A DNA stretch of 39,557 bases from Clostridia bacterium (GTDB taxonomy: Bacteria; Bacillota; Clostridia; Oscillospirales; CAG-272). Under the pieces are notes generated by a model that had not been told where the DNA came from, did not search any database, and saw only the letters and a list, made by a program, of their open reading frames with translations. Both the position numbers and the translations under genes were made by a program. The stretch is taken from the NCBI GenBank assembly GCA_017453285.1, contig JAFTKL010000067.1, positions 1-39,557 on the forward strand, given 5' to 3'. Shown here one piece after another: positions 17,684 through 27,500 of the stretch. The stretch's first letter is position 1. Each line of letters begins with the position of its first letter.

Positions 17684-18241
17684 CTACTTTACGAGCGCGC
17701 AGACACCCACGGTTTTGTACTCGCCCTTTACGAATATCTCGTCAACGTGGTAGCCCTCAAAGCTCATCCCGAGCTTCTCCATTACCCGAAGTGAAGCCGC
17801 GTTCCCCTTCATAAAGCGCGCCTCGATGCGATGAAGCCCGAGCGTCTCAAAGCCGAAATCCATCACGCAGCTCGCCGCCTCCACCGCATAGCCCTTCCCC
17901 CAGAAGTCAGGGTGGAGCACGTAGCCTATCTCGCCCGAGTCGTGATCGGTGTTGATTTTCGTAAAGCCGCAGGTACCTATCATTCGGCGGCTCTCAAGGT
18001 CTATTATCGCCCAGTCGTAAAAGTCGCCAAGAGCGTAGCGACCTTCGATATACCTCAGATAATCCCGCGTGTAGCTCACGCTCGGGTGAGGCGACCAGAG
18101 AAGAAATTTCGTCACGTCCTCGCGCTTCGCGTAGTCGTACATATCCTCTGCGTCTATGCTGTGCATCGGGCGCAGGGTTATCCTTTTTGCGTGCAGAGTG
18201 GGGATGTTTGAAAATATTTTGTAAACTGCTTCTTTTCTCAT
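17684..18241 (-). CDS. GNAT-family N-acetyltransferase (RimJ/RimL-like)
   Basis: This 185-residue acetyltransferase has the RimJ/RimL-like layout. An N-terminal LHAKRITLRPMHSIDAEDMY is followed by the beta4 IGTCGF region (88-93), the acetyl-CoA pyrophosphate loop FWGKGYAVEA (113-122), and NAASLRVMEKLGM (147-159), which typically contacts CoA. Predicted reaction: acetyl transfer from acetyl-CoA to an amino group, perhaps a ribosomal protein N-terminus or a small molecule. The start is the ATG at 18241 with GGAGG 5 nt upstream; a reading extended to 18253 would use a TTG inside that ribosome site and is rejected. Own promoter; divergent from the racemase operon. Confidence 0.92.
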   Translation of the reverse strand: MRKEAVYKIFSNIPTLHAKRITLRPMHSIDAEDMYDYAKREDVTKFLLWSPHPSVSYTRDYLRYIEGRYALGDFYDWAIIDLESRRMIGTCGFTKINTDHDSGEIGYVLHPDFWGKGYAVEAASCVMDFGFETLGLHRIEARFMKGNAASLRVMEKLGMSFEGYHVDEIFVKGEYKTVGVCALVK

Positions 18242-18269
18242 TTCGACCTCCAAAGACCGTCATAAATAC

Positions 18270-18298
18270 ATTATATACAATTTTTCACTCTTTTGCAA
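18270..18298 (-). promoter_or_regulatory. promoter of GNAT acetyltransferase gene
   Basis: Minus strand TTGCAA, 17-bp spacer, TATAAT, ending about 29 bp before the start codon. Divergent with 18331-18359. Confidence 0.82.
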
Positions 18299-18330
18299 TA
18301 GGATAGGCGATTTTTCTTTTCTTTAAGCCC

Positions 18331-18359
18331 TTGACTTTATTTTTTATGGGTGGTATAAT
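18331..18359 (+). promoter_or_regulatory. promoter of racemase/MurE operon
   Basis: TTGACT, 17-bp spacer, TATAAT with extended -10 TGG. The first start codon is 33 bp downstream. Confidence 0.85.
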
Positions 18360-18391
18360 TATTATGTATAGGAATATTCTGCGGAGGTTTT

Positions 18392-18784
18392 ATGAGCGAC
18401 AGAGTAAGCGCCGAGAGCGCAAGATCATATTTTTTGCCGTTTATCCTCGGCAACGGAGGACGCTCGCACGGGCTCTCGCAAAGGATATTCAACAAATACG
18501 GAATAGTCTCGCTCATCTGCGACAGCCGCCGTCACGCGCTCGACTTTTTGGATTTCTCAAGCAGATCGATCCGCCTCTGCCCCACCGACAGTCCGCGGCT
18601 TTTCTGCGAGCAGTTGATAGCACTCGCCGAGCAGAGTCCGTATATGCTGCCGCTGATCATCCCGGTCACAGAGGAATACGCAAGAATGACTGACGAGGTG
18701 CGCAACGTACTTGAGACGAGATTTATCATATCGAGCCCCGACGAGCTCTTCACCCTCTCGCCGCTCGCAAGCATAAAAAGGTGA
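18392..18784 (+). CDS. Stand-alone pre-ATP-grasp domain, possible truncated D-aspartate ligase
   Basis: This 130-residue protein resembles only the N-terminal pre-ATP-grasp domain of carboxylate-amine ligases of the D-aspartate ligase type: FLPFILGNGGRSHGLSQRIF (14-33), then an alternating beta/alpha pattern ending LIIPVTEEYARMTDEVRNVL. It stops (LASIKR, stop) about where the ATP-grasp fold would begin. The ATP-binding and catalytic domains are absent, and no continuation is found in other frames before the racemase gene 23 bp later. The start has GGAGG at 18383-18387 and a strong promoter, so it is probably expressed. It may be a decayed ligase, a regulatory domain or half of a split enzyme. 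Family assignment rests on pattern only. Confidence 0.7.
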   Translation: MSDRVSAESARSYFLPFILGNGGRSHGLSQRIFNKYGIVSLICDSRRHALDFLDFSSRSIRLCPTDSPRLFCEQLIALAEQSPYMLPLIIPVTEEYARMTDEVRNVLETRFIISSPDELFTLSPLASIKR

Positions 18785-18807
18785 ACTAAGATCAAGGGGG
18801 TGAGTCT

Positions 18808-19572
18808 ATGCAGGACACCGACAACAGAATACTCGGCATCCTCGGCGGTCTTGGACCGATGGCAAGCGTGTATTTTTGCGAAATGCTCATCTCGCACACC
18901 AAAGCCGAGCGCGACTCGGATCACCTCAATTTCCTGCTCTCCTCGCGAGCAAGCACTCCCGACCGCTCATCCTTCATCCTCGGGCTCTCAAAGGACGACC
19001 CGACGGACGCGATGACCGAAGAAGCAAAGCGGCTCCAGACGGCAGGAGCAGAGCTGATAGCAATTCCCTGCAACACCGCGCACTACTTTTACGAAAGCAT
19101 CTGCCGCGCGGTGAGCATCCCGATACTCAACATCATCAGCGAGACCGCAAAATTCTGCAAGCACCTCGGAGTCTCGCGCATAGGCGTCATGGCGACCGAA
19201 GGAACGGCGCGCTCGGGCGCATACGAAAAATATCTCGAGGAACATTCGATCTCGACAGTTCCGCTGACGAGTGCGGAGCAGGACGAGATCAGCCGCATAA
19301 TCTTCGAGCAGATAAAGTGCGGCCGCGAGCCCGATCTTTGCAGCTTCCTTGCGATCGCAGGCAACCTCAGAGCACGCGGATGCGAGCTGATAGTTCTCGG
19401 TTGCACCGAGCTCTCCCTTATAAAAAAACAATTTGACCTACCCGAATATATAGTCGATTCGCTCGAGCTTCTTGCTCTCTCGGCAATAAGAACGATGGAC
19501 AAGTGCCCGATCGGATTTGACAACTCCCTTATGAAATTCTACGGCGCACTCGCCGGAAAGGACGTGAACTGA
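18808..19572 (+). CDS. Aspartate/glutamate racemase family protein
   Basis: This 254-residue cofactor-independent racemase interconverts L- and D-aspartate (or glutamate) by a two-cysteine mechanism. It begins ILGILGGLGPMAS, typical of aspartate racemases. Both catalytic cysteines are present: Cys88 in AIPCNTAH and Cys199 in VLGCTELSL. AAGGGGGTGA precedes the ATG. It follows the pre-ATP-grasp gene by 23 bp and its TGA shares a base with the ATG of the MurE-type gene, so translation is coupled. The company of a peptidoglycan ligase suggests that D-amino acid supply for the cell wall is its role; D-Asp is more likely than D-Glu because of the GGLGPMAS N-terminus. Confidence 0.92.
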   Translation: MQDTDNRILGILGGLGPMASVYFCEMLISHTKAERDSDHLNFLLSSRASTPDRSSFILGLSKDDPTDAMTEEAKRLQTAGAELIAIPCNTAHYFYESICRAVSIPILNIISETAKFCKHLGVSRIGVMATEGTARSGAYEKYLEEHSISTVPLTSAEQDEISRIIFEQIKCGREPDLCSFLAIAGNLRARGCELIVLGCTELSLIKKQFDLPEYIVDSLELLALSAIRTMDKCPIGFDNSLMKFYGALAGKDVN

Positions 19573-21059
19573 TGCTTTTATCCGAATTGATGAAGGTAAT
19601 TGAATACACCGAGGTGATCAACCGAACGGGGATAGACCCGAAGAGTCTTGACGTGGTCTCACTCTGCTCCGACTCGCGCAAGGTCCTTTCAGACTCGATC
19701 TTCGTTTGCATATCGGGATCGATCAGCGACGGACACGAGTACGCACAGAACGCATATTCGCGCAACTGCCGTATCTTCGTTGCCGAGAAAGCGATCGCGC
19801 TTCCCGACGACGCGTTCGTTATCATAACCAAGAATACCCGTCTCGCGCTTGCCAAGCTGTCAGCTGCTTTCTTTGACTATCCCGCAGAAAAGCTGACCGT
19901 CATCGGCATCACGGGCACCAAGGGCAAGACCACGACCGCACTGCTGATATACAACATTCTCGAAGCCAACGGTATATCCGCGGGATACATCGGATCTAAC
20001 GGTGTGACCTACGGATCTAATCAGTTTGAAACGGTCAACACCACCCCCGAGAGCTACGACCTTCACGAGTATATGAAAAACATGGTCGACGCAGGCGTCA
20101 GCACGGTAATTATGGAGGTATCCTCGCAGGCACTCAAGCTCGGTCGAGTCCACGGAATAAAGTTCGATATCGCGATCTTTACCAACCTCTCGCCCGACCA
20201 CATTGGCGAATTCGAGCACGCTGATTTCGAGGAATACAAAAGCTGCAAGCATCTTCTTTTCACCGATTACGGTGCAGATTTCATAGTTTACAACCACGAC
20301 GACGAATACGCAAAGGACGTCGTAAGCGGCAACCGCGCAGAGAGAGTCAGCATCTCGGGCAAGGGCGACGCGAATGCTGACTACACTGCAAAGGACATCG
20401 CGTTCTTCCGCTCTCCCGGAAAGATCGCTGTAAACTTCACCTGCAACAGCGCCGACGGCACTTTCCCCGTATCTCTCTCCTTCCCCGGTGACTTCAGCGT
20501 CTACAACGGACTTACCGCGCTCGCGGTATGCCGCCGCTTAGGTCTTAACACTGAGGATATCGTAAAGACTATGAAGAACATTCGCATAAGAGGCAGATTT
20601 GAGACCTACGAGCTCCCCAACGGCGCGACCGTAGTCATCGACTACGCGCACAACGGTGTAAGTCTCAAGGCAGCGCTCACCGCGCTCCGCAACTACGCAC
20701 CCACAAGACTTATCTGTCTGTTCGGCTCGGTCGGAGGACGCACCAAGATGCGCCGCGCAGAGTTAGGACTCGTCGCATCGCGCGATGCAGACTTCTGCAT
20801 CCTCACCTCGGACAACCCCGACAACGAATCCCCCACGGCGATAATCGGCGAGATCGCATCCTACTTCACGGCAGGAACCGCGCCCTACGTCGCCATCCCC
20901 GATCGCCGCAAGGCTATCGAATACGCTCTCAAGAACTCGAAGCAGGGCGATATAATCCTGCTTGCAGGTAAGGGACACGAGACATATCAGCTCATCTGCG
21001 GAGTGCGCGAGCAATTCTGCGAGGCTGATATTATCATCGAATACTGTATGCAACTCTGA
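19572..21059 (+). CDS. murE: MurE-type UDP-N-acetylmuramyl-tripeptide synthetase, non-DAP substrate motif
   Basis: This 495-residue Mur ligase adds the third amino acid to UDP-MurNAc-L-Ala-D-Glu. It shows the N-terminal UDP-binding domain (CSDSRKV, 32-38), ATP loop GITGTKGKTT (112-121), NTTPES (156-161) and EVSSQAL (182-188), YAHNG (358-362), and GKGHE (466-470). The substrate motif that is DNPR in meso-diaminopimelate enzymes is DNPD here (414-417), nearer to the DNPA/DDPN forms of L-lysine enzymes. An L-Lys or similar diamino acid is therefore predicted. The start overlaps the racemase stop by one base. Whether this is the only murE of the genome or an accessory copy cannot be seen. Confidence 0.9.
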   Translation: MLLSELMKVIEYTEVINRTGIDPKSLDVVSLCSDSRKVLSDSIFVCISGSISDGHEYAQNAYSRNCRIFVAEKAIALPDDAFVIITKNTRLALAKLSAAFFDYPAEKLTVIGITGTKGKTTTALLIYNILEANGISAGYIGSNGVTYGSNQFETVNTTPESYDLHEYMKNMVDAGVSTVIMEVSSQALKLGRVHGIKFDIAIFTNLSPDHIGEFEHADFEEYKSCKHLLFTDYGADFIVYNHDDEYAKDVVSGNRAERVSISGKGDANADYTAKDIAFFRSPGKIAVNFTCNSADGTFPVSLSFPGDFSVYNGLTALAVCRRLGLNTEDIVKTMKNIRIRGRFETYELPNGATVVIDYAHNGVSLKAALTALRNYAPTRLICLFGSVGGRTKMRRAELGLVASRDADFCILTSDNPDNESPTAIIGEIASYFTAGTAPYVAIPDRRKAIEYALKNSKQGDIILLAGKGHETYQLICGVREQFCEADIIIEYCMQL

Positions 21060-21082
21060 CACCCGAGCAAAAGGAGCACGGT

Positions 21083-22534
21083 ATGAAGCACTATAGCAAA
21101 AAGCTCCCGAAGGAAGTCCTTTGGGATATGAGCGTCGCCGATACGTCTTGCGGCATAACTCTGCGAATGCACGAGCCAACAAGAAAGGGCACTATCCTCA
21201 AATGCGACAAGGCGTGGGAGGGTATGGACTGCAACTACGCAAAGATATTCTTCGACGGCGAGAAATATTGCTTTTACTACCGCGGTGCAGGCAGAGTTGA
21301 CGGCACGGGCTCGCCCCGAAGCCACGGTGTGTGGTGCGTTGCGTATTCATATGACGGCAAGAGCTTCACCCGCCCCGAGCTCGAGCTTTTCGAGTTTGGC
21401 GGCTCAAAAAAGAATAATATAATTATGCAGATCCCCGGTTGCTGTATCGACAATTTCTCGATAACGCTCGACGAGAATCCGAACTGTCCGCCACACGAAC
21501 GATACAAAGCGTTCACCGGCGAGTGGACCGAGAACGTCAAGCGTCTGCACTACTACACGAGCGCTGACGGCGTGCATTTTAACGAGGTTGCTCCTCTCGC
21601 CGCCGCAGGCTGCTTTGACTCGCTCAACGTATGCTTCTGGGATGAGCTTAAGGGCTGCTACGCGCTCTATCTGCGCGGTCTGCACGATGCCGATCCCGAG
21701 CACAAGATCCCATATGAATCCGAAGGTCACGTGCGCGACGTGCGTCTCTCCTACTCGACCGATATGGAAGAGTGGACAGAGCCCGTGCGGCTTGACTTCG
21801 GGGATGATCGCGAGGAGATACAGCTCTACACCAACGGAATGATGAGATATCCCGAGGCAGATATCTATATCGCGATACCGACGCGCTATATCGATAGATC
21901 ATACGACATGCACAACTTCAAGCATCTCCCGTCGCTCGACGGAATGCGCAGTCTTGCGTTCGAGCAAGGGCGCGAGAGGCGCGAGGGCACGGCGATAACC
22001 GAAGCGATGCTTATGACGTCGCGCGACGGAATTCACTTCGAGCGCACGAAAGAGGCGTTTTACACCCCCGGCATCGAGCGCGACAACAATTGGAATTACG
22101 GCGGAGGATATTTTGCTGTCGGCACGGTACGCACGAAGTCTGATTTCGAAGGCGAGCCCGATGAGCTCTCGCTCTACGTAGTCGAGCCGCCGAGAAACAA
22201 CGCAACGACCTTTGAGCGTTACACTCTCAGAGACGACGGATTTTTCTCTTGGCGCGCTGATTTTGGCGGCGGCGAGGTGATCACAAAGCCCTTTACCTTC
22301 GACGGTGGAGAGCTCCTGCTCAACTTCTCGACCTCGGCACTCGGCTTTGTCCGCATTGAAGTTCTCGACGAGGACGGCAGTGCGATCGAGGGATACGACT
22401 CGGGCAGAATTTTTGGTAACACCACCGCTCGCCCCTGCGAATTCCCCGCTCCGCTCTCCGAGCTCTGCGGCAGACCTGTACGCTTTAAGATCACAATGCG
22501 CGACGCAGATCTTTATTCATTTAAATTTATGTAA
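21083..22534 (+). CDS. Five-bladed beta-propeller hydrolase-like protein, tandem copy 1
   Basis: This 483-residue cytoplasmic protein has no signal peptide. Repeated blade-like segments (KIFFDGEKYCFYYRG, WCVAYSYDGKSF, SLNVCFWDELKGCYALYLRG, MLMTSRDGIHFER) resemble the five-bladed propeller of GH32/GH43/GH68-type enzymes. A C-terminal beta-sandwich (about 385-483, from FFSWRADFGGGEV) follows, as in GH32. No canonical catalytic triad could be assigned with certainty. It lies 23 bp after murE with AAAGGAG upstream, so it is in the same operon. It is a close paralogue of the next gene. A glycoside hydrolase or phosphorylase role is plausible but unproven. Confidence 0.8.
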   Translation: MKHYSKKLPKEVLWDMSVADTSCGITLRMHEPTRKGTILKCDKAWEGMDCNYAKIFFDGEKYCFYYRGAGRVDGTGSPRSHGVWCVAYSYDGKSFTRPELELFEFGGSKKNNIIMQIPGCCIDNFSITLDENPNCPPHERYKAFTGEWTENVKRLHYYTSADGVHFNEVAPLAAAGCFDSLNVCFWDELKGCYALYLRGLHDADPEHKIPYESEGHVRDVRLSYSTDMEEWTEPVRLDFGDDREEIQLYTNGMMRYPEADIYIAIPTRYIDRSYDMHNFKHLPSLDGMRSLAFEQGRERREGTAITEAMLMTSRDGIHFERTKEAFYTPGIERDNNWNYGGGYFAVGTVRTKSDFEGEPDELSLYVVEPPRNNATTFERYTLRDDGFFSWRADFGGGEVITKPFTFDGGELLLNFSTSALGFVRIEVLDEDGSAIEGYDSGRIFGNTTARPCEFPAPLSELCGRPVRFKITMRDADLYSFKFM

Positions 22535-22549
22535 TTGCGGTAAAAAGCT

Positions 22550-24010
22550 ATGAAAGAATACAACGAAAAACTCCAAAAAGAAGTCCTTTGGGATATGAGC
22601 ATCGCCGACACGGCAAGCAACGTATATCTCAGAATGCACAAGCCCACAAGAAAAGGCAATATCCTCAGCGGAGACGAGCCTTGGGAGGGCGAGCACTGCT
22701 GCTACGGCAAGATAATATTCGACGGCGAGAAATACCGCCTTTACTATCGCGGAAGCGGCGCCAACGACGGTGTATGGCAGACCGAGCACGGCGACCACGC
22801 GGTATGGTGCGTTGCGTATTCCTACGACGGCAAGAATTTCGAGAAGCCCGACCTTGAGATCTTTGAGTACAACGGCTCGCGCCACAACAATATAGTTATG
22901 ATCGACGGATTTCTCGACAATTTCTCGGTATTCCTCGACACAAACCCCGCCTGCCCGCCCGAAAAGAGATACAAGGCTCTGTCGGGATACACGTACAATT
23001 GGGAAAAGGATGACGTCGCGCTCAAGATCTACACGAGTCCCGACGGTCTGCACTTTACCTATCAGGGCGAGATGCTTCGCGGTCGCGGAAAATTCGACTC
23101 GCTCAACATCTGCTTCTGGGATGAGGAGACCAAAAAGTACCGCCTTTATATGCGCGACTACCATCAGCTCGATCCCGCGAAAGCACTCGACTGCGAGTTC
23201 GAGAAACACGTGCGCGACATTCAGCTTACGACATCCGAGGATTTCGAGGTCTGGACCGATCCGACGCCTCTTTGCTACGGCGACGACCCCTATGAATTTC
23301 AGCTTTATACAAACAATATATTCAGATACCCCAAGACCGACGCTTTTATAGGAATGCCCACGCGCTACGTCGATCGCTCGATAGATAAGCCTAACTACCG
23401 CTATCTGCCCGATCTACGCGGCTTCCGCCCGATGCTGATAGAAAAATACGGCAGAGGCGGCACGGCGATCACCGAGACCATGCTTATGATCTCGCGCGAC
23501 GGCATAAACTTCGAGCGCACGCCCGAGGCGTTCTACTCCCCAGGACTTGAGAACGGCGAGAATTGGGTGTACGGCGACGGATATTTCGTCTACGGTGCGA
23601 TCGAGACCGAGTCCGACTTTGAGGGTGAGCCGAACGAGCTCTCTCTCTACGTCGTCAAGGGCTACCGCGCGCGTCCTGCAAATTTTGAACGCTACACTCT
23701 GCGCAAGGACGGATTTTTCTCCTGGCGCGCTGATTTTGGTGGCGGTGAGGTGATCACAAAGCCGTTCACCTTTGACGGAAATCAGCTTCTGCTCAACTTC
23801 TCGACATCGGCGCTGGGCTTTGTCCGCGTTGAAATTCTCGACGAGGCAGGAAACGCGATCGAGGGCTACGACTCGGGCAGAATTTTCGGTAACACCACCG
23901 CTCGCCCCTGCGAATTCCCCTCCCCTCTCTCTGCTCTCTGCGGCAGACCGATCCGCTTCAAGATCACTATGCGCGACGCGGATCTGTATTCGTTTAAGTT
24001 CTGTAAGTAA
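22550..24010 (+). CDS. Five-bladed beta-propeller hydrolase-like protein, tandem copy 2
   Basis: This 486-residue paralogue of the preceding gene shares its order of blades and the same C-terminal beta-sandwich. Similarity is moderate in the propeller and very high in the last hundred residues; the DNA coding FFSWRADFGGGEVITKPF differs at only a few third positions. This points to recent duplication or gene conversion of the 3' end. It starts 15 bp after the stop of copy 1 without a strong Shine-Dalgarno, so translation may depend on coupling. No signal peptide. Substrate unknown. It is the last gene of the operon, and repeat copy B begins about 12 bp after it. Confidence 0.8.
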   Translation: MKEYNEKLQKEVLWDMSIADTASNVYLRMHKPTRKGNILSGDEPWEGEHCCYGKIIFDGEKYRLYYRGSGANDGVWQTEHGDHAVWCVAYSYDGKNFEKPDLEIFEYNGSRHNNIVMIDGFLDNFSVFLDTNPACPPEKRYKALSGYTYNWEKDDVALKIYTSPDGLHFTYQGEMLRGRGKFDSLNICFWDEETKKYRLYMRDYHQLDPAKALDCEFEKHVRDIQLTTSEDFEVWTDPTPLCYGDDPYEFQLYTNNIFRYPKTDAFIGMPTRYVDRSIDKPNYRYLPDLRGFRPMLIEKYGRGGTAITETMLMISRDGINFERTPEAFYSPGLENGENWVYGDGYFVYGAIETESDFEGEPNELSLYVVKGYRARPANFERYTLRKDGFFSWRADFGGGEVITKPFTFDGNQLLLNFSTSALGFVRVEILDEAGNAIEGYDSGRIFGNTTARPCEFPSPLSALCGRPIRFKITMRDADLYSFKFCK

Positions 24011-24022
24011 GCTTGGGTTTTA

Positions 24023-24246
24023 TATTTTTCCACCTTTCTTTCGTAGAAAGGTGGAGCCAAAGAACTTGAATGTGGGATGGTCAAGGGTTTGTACGTAACT
24101 TGAACCGATATTCCCTAAGAGAGTTTGGGCTATTGCAAGCCAAAGCGACATAATAGTTCTGTAATTTAACTTAATAGCGATGTAGAAACACGCGGATAGC
24201 TCTATACCGCGTGTTTCTTTTTGTTTTAATTGTGAAGAGTGAGATC
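24023..24246 (-). repeat. dispersed intergenic repeat, copy B
   Basis: Reverse-oriented relative to copy A and its closest relative. It has the end hairpin CCACCTTTCT...AGAAAGGTGG (24030-24054), then GGAGCCAAAGAACTTGAATG, GGTTTGTACGTAACTTG, CCGATATTCCC, GGGCTATTGCAAGCCAAAG, the second hairpin AAACACGCGG/CCGCGTGTTT (24186-24217), and the start box GTGAAGAGTGAGATC near 24231-24245. The hairpin-end faces the propeller operon. Confidence 0.85.
24186..24225 (+). terminator. terminator-like hairpin inside repeat copy B
   Basis: AAACACGCGG pairs with CCGCGTGTTT, with further ATAG/CTAT pairing inside, followed by CTTTTTGTTTT in the plus direction. It can end the racemase-murE-propeller operon about 180 bp after its last stop codon. 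Confidence 0.65.
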
Positions 24247-24400
24247 GTAATCTTTGTTTCTTTAACGTACAAATGCGCGGCTATCTGCCAATATTGCATT
24301 CTTCTCTCTGCATTGTGCATTTTCATATTACGTTTGATCTTACAAAAACATAGATTGACAATAAGACAAAAAAGATGTAAAAAAACGAAATAGTAAAATT
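24247..24400. other. AT-rich intergenic remainder before the GH32 gene
   Basis: No gene, repeat or strong structure was seen between repeat copy B and the GH32 promoter. Confidence 0.5.
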
Positions 24401-24406
24401 TGCTTA

Positions 24407-24435
24407 TTGACAAATAAAGTTGTAGGTGCTATATT
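24407..24435 (+). promoter_or_regulatory. promoter of GH32 gene
   Basis: TTGACA, 17-bp spacer, TATATT with extended -10 TGC. A leader of about 70 nt follows, with GGAGG at 24504-24508 before the ATG. Confidence 0.83.
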
Positions 24436-24513
24436 CAAAGCAGAGCATTTGCGTTACTCGCAAATTTTTTGATTGAAAGTTTGGCTTTCTAAAACTACGA
24501 TACGGAGGTTTAT

Positions 24514-27500
24514 ATGAAAAAAGCTACTTTTTTGCGAACACTTACTTTTCTACTTATCCTCTCTCTGACGATGGGGATATTTGCGCCTCTTGGCGTCAGT
24601 GCCGCTCAGGATGACGAAGTCAGAAATCTTACGGATTTTGTCGGCATCAACGGTAACTGGGCAATAGAAGGTAACACCCTCAGAGGAAACAATCCCGGTA
24701 TGGGAGATGCGTTTGCTTTGAGCAAATCTTCACACCTCGATGCAAGCACGCCATTTACCTATGAGGTCAAGTTCACGATCAACAGCGGTAATGCGGCAGG
24801 TGCTGTATTCGGAGTTGCCGATTATAACAATCCCGGTGCGAATTGGTTCTGCACGAACATTGACTTCGGAGCAGGAAACACCCGTCTTTTCCACGTCGCG
24901 CCCACCTTCGAAGAAGGCGGACGTCCTCTGACGGATGCAGAAAAAAGCACTTCGGACTTTACAGTAAAGGTCATTCACCACGGTGACGGATACTTTACCG
25001 CTTATCTGAACGATACCGCTGTAGTAACCAACAAAAAGTATGACTACAACGGCGGCTATTTCGGATTGCTCACCTTCCAGGGTGACGTAACCTTCCGTTC
25101 TGCAACTCTTTCAAACAAGGTCACCGTAGACAACTTCACCACCGATCTTAGCGGTTGGAAGGGTTCCGTCGGCAAGTGGGAAGCAATGGAAGACGGCTAT
25201 CTTGGAAACAACAAGGACATCGGCGATGCTTTTGCTACCTCTGATATATATCTGCCTGCAGGCTCTTCCTTCGTGTACGAGACCGACGCTAATATCATCG
25301 ACGGTCTTGCGGTAGGATTGGTATTCGGCATAAAGGACAGAAACAACCCCGGTGCTTCCTGGCACTGCCTCAACTTTGACAAGGGTGCAGGAAACACTCG
25401 ATTCTTTAATGTAAACGGTACGGGTACAGAGGGAAAGAGAGATCTGACCGAGCAAGAAAAGAATTCCTCTTCTGTTCACCTCTACGTAGAGATGAAGGCG
25501 GACGGAACGCTTATATGTAAGACCAACGGCGTTGTGGTTACCGAGCAGAAGATTGACAACTTTGCAGGCGGCTACGTTGGACTTTTGACCTTCTTCACCA
25601 AAGCAACCTTCAACAACACCACCCTGAAGTACACCCGTCCCGAAGCAAAAGAAGCTGCCCCCGGTGAGCTCTATGTTCCCGCAGGATCCTCGGGCTCGGG
25701 CAACGCGACCGACGGATATAAAATTACGGGAGCAGATCTTTATAACAATTTCGCTTTCCTTGAGCCTTGGGTCTATGCCTTCACTTACGAGGCAGAGATG
25801 GACTTCACTCAGAACACAGGTCTTGCAGGTCTTATGTTCGGTGCTGCAGATCCGACAAAGCCCGGAACCGATTGGTATGCGATCCATATCAATGTCGAGA
25901 CGAAAACTGTGAGAGCGTTCTATGAAATGGACGTCGGTGGTCCTCTTGACGTTACAGTTCCCCTCTCTGCAACAACAGACGTCAACGGCAAAATTCCGTT
26001 GAAGATCACCGTAGATTACGACAGAACGATCAAAATATACGTTGGCAACACCTTCGTTCCGATAATCACCGGAACGTTGGAAAATTACAAAGGAGGTTAT
26101 TTGGGCTTTATGACACACAGATCTTCTGCTGATTTCAGCAACGTCAAGATCACCGTCGGAGAACCCGTCGATTATCTTGAATATTATAATCTCGCTCCCG
26201 TCGCGCTCGGACAGATCCACGGATCTAACGTAAGCGGCTCCGCGAGCGACGGTTATAGCTTCCCGAAGGTTGGAGGAAATTCGATGGCAGTATTCGACGC
26301 TTACACGATAGCGATGGAATACGAGGCAGACCTCGAATTTCTGAACGGCAACTCAGCCGCAGGTCTGATGTTTGACGTTGACTCGACCTCTAAGTTTGGT
26401 GCGAAGTGGAGTGCAGTCCATATTCAGCCCTCGAGAAACAACACCTTCCGTATCTTCCGTGAGGAAAACTTCGGAAGCCCCGGCGGATTGGAGAGCGGAA
26501 ACATAGCTTTGCCCGAAGGCACATCAAACTCCAAGATGCATCTTAAGCTCTCTATTGACACGAGTAACGTTCTGAGATTTTACGTTAACGATATGGAGAC
26601 TCCCCTTTACGAAACCTTGCTGAAAAACTACGACGGCGGTTACGTCGGTCTGATGACAAACGATGCCTCGGTAAAATTCAGCAACGTCTCTCTCAAAGGA
26701 GTTAAATTCGCTGATATCACCTCTCTCGAGATCATCGGAGCTAAGCTCAACGAAGAAGTAGTATCCGGCCGTTACGACTATACCGCAACCTTGGACAAGG
26801 GCGTGAACGAGGTCTCTATCAAGGTCTCGACCGTCGTTGGCAGCGTTATGGTAAACGGAAAGCTTCTCGCATCGGGTGAGACCTCCGATCCTATTAAGCT
26901 CGGTACGGGCACCAATTCCATCCCGATCATAATCAGCGATGTCTACGGAGCTTTCACAAGAGCGGCTTACATTCACATTGAAAAGCCCTTCAATTATGAC
27001 GATCCCTACGGACAGACCTACCGTCCTCAGCTCCATTATACTCCTCAGCAGTATTGGATCAACGACCCCAACGGTCTCGTTTACAACGCAGAGACAGGTC
27101 TGTATCACTTCTACTATCAGTACAATCCCGGCGTCCTCTTCCACGACGGACAGTCGCATTGGGGACACGCGGTTTCCTCCGACCTCGTACATTGGAAGCA
27201 GCTGCCTACCGCACTTTATCCCGATAAGGTCGGTTGTATGGCATCCGGCTCCGCAGTCATCGACCGCAACAATACCACAGGATTTTTCGATGACAGCACT
27301 CCTCCCGAGTCGAGAATGGTAGCAATATTTACATACTTCACGGGCGGTCCCGAGCCCGGCCCCGGCGGCTCACAGAGACAGGCTCTGGCTTACTCCAAGG
27401 ACAACGGTCTTACCTGGATCAAGTATGAGGGCAACTCGGTCATCCCCAACGATAACAATATGTACGGCATAGACTTCCGCGATCCTAAGGTCATGTGGAT

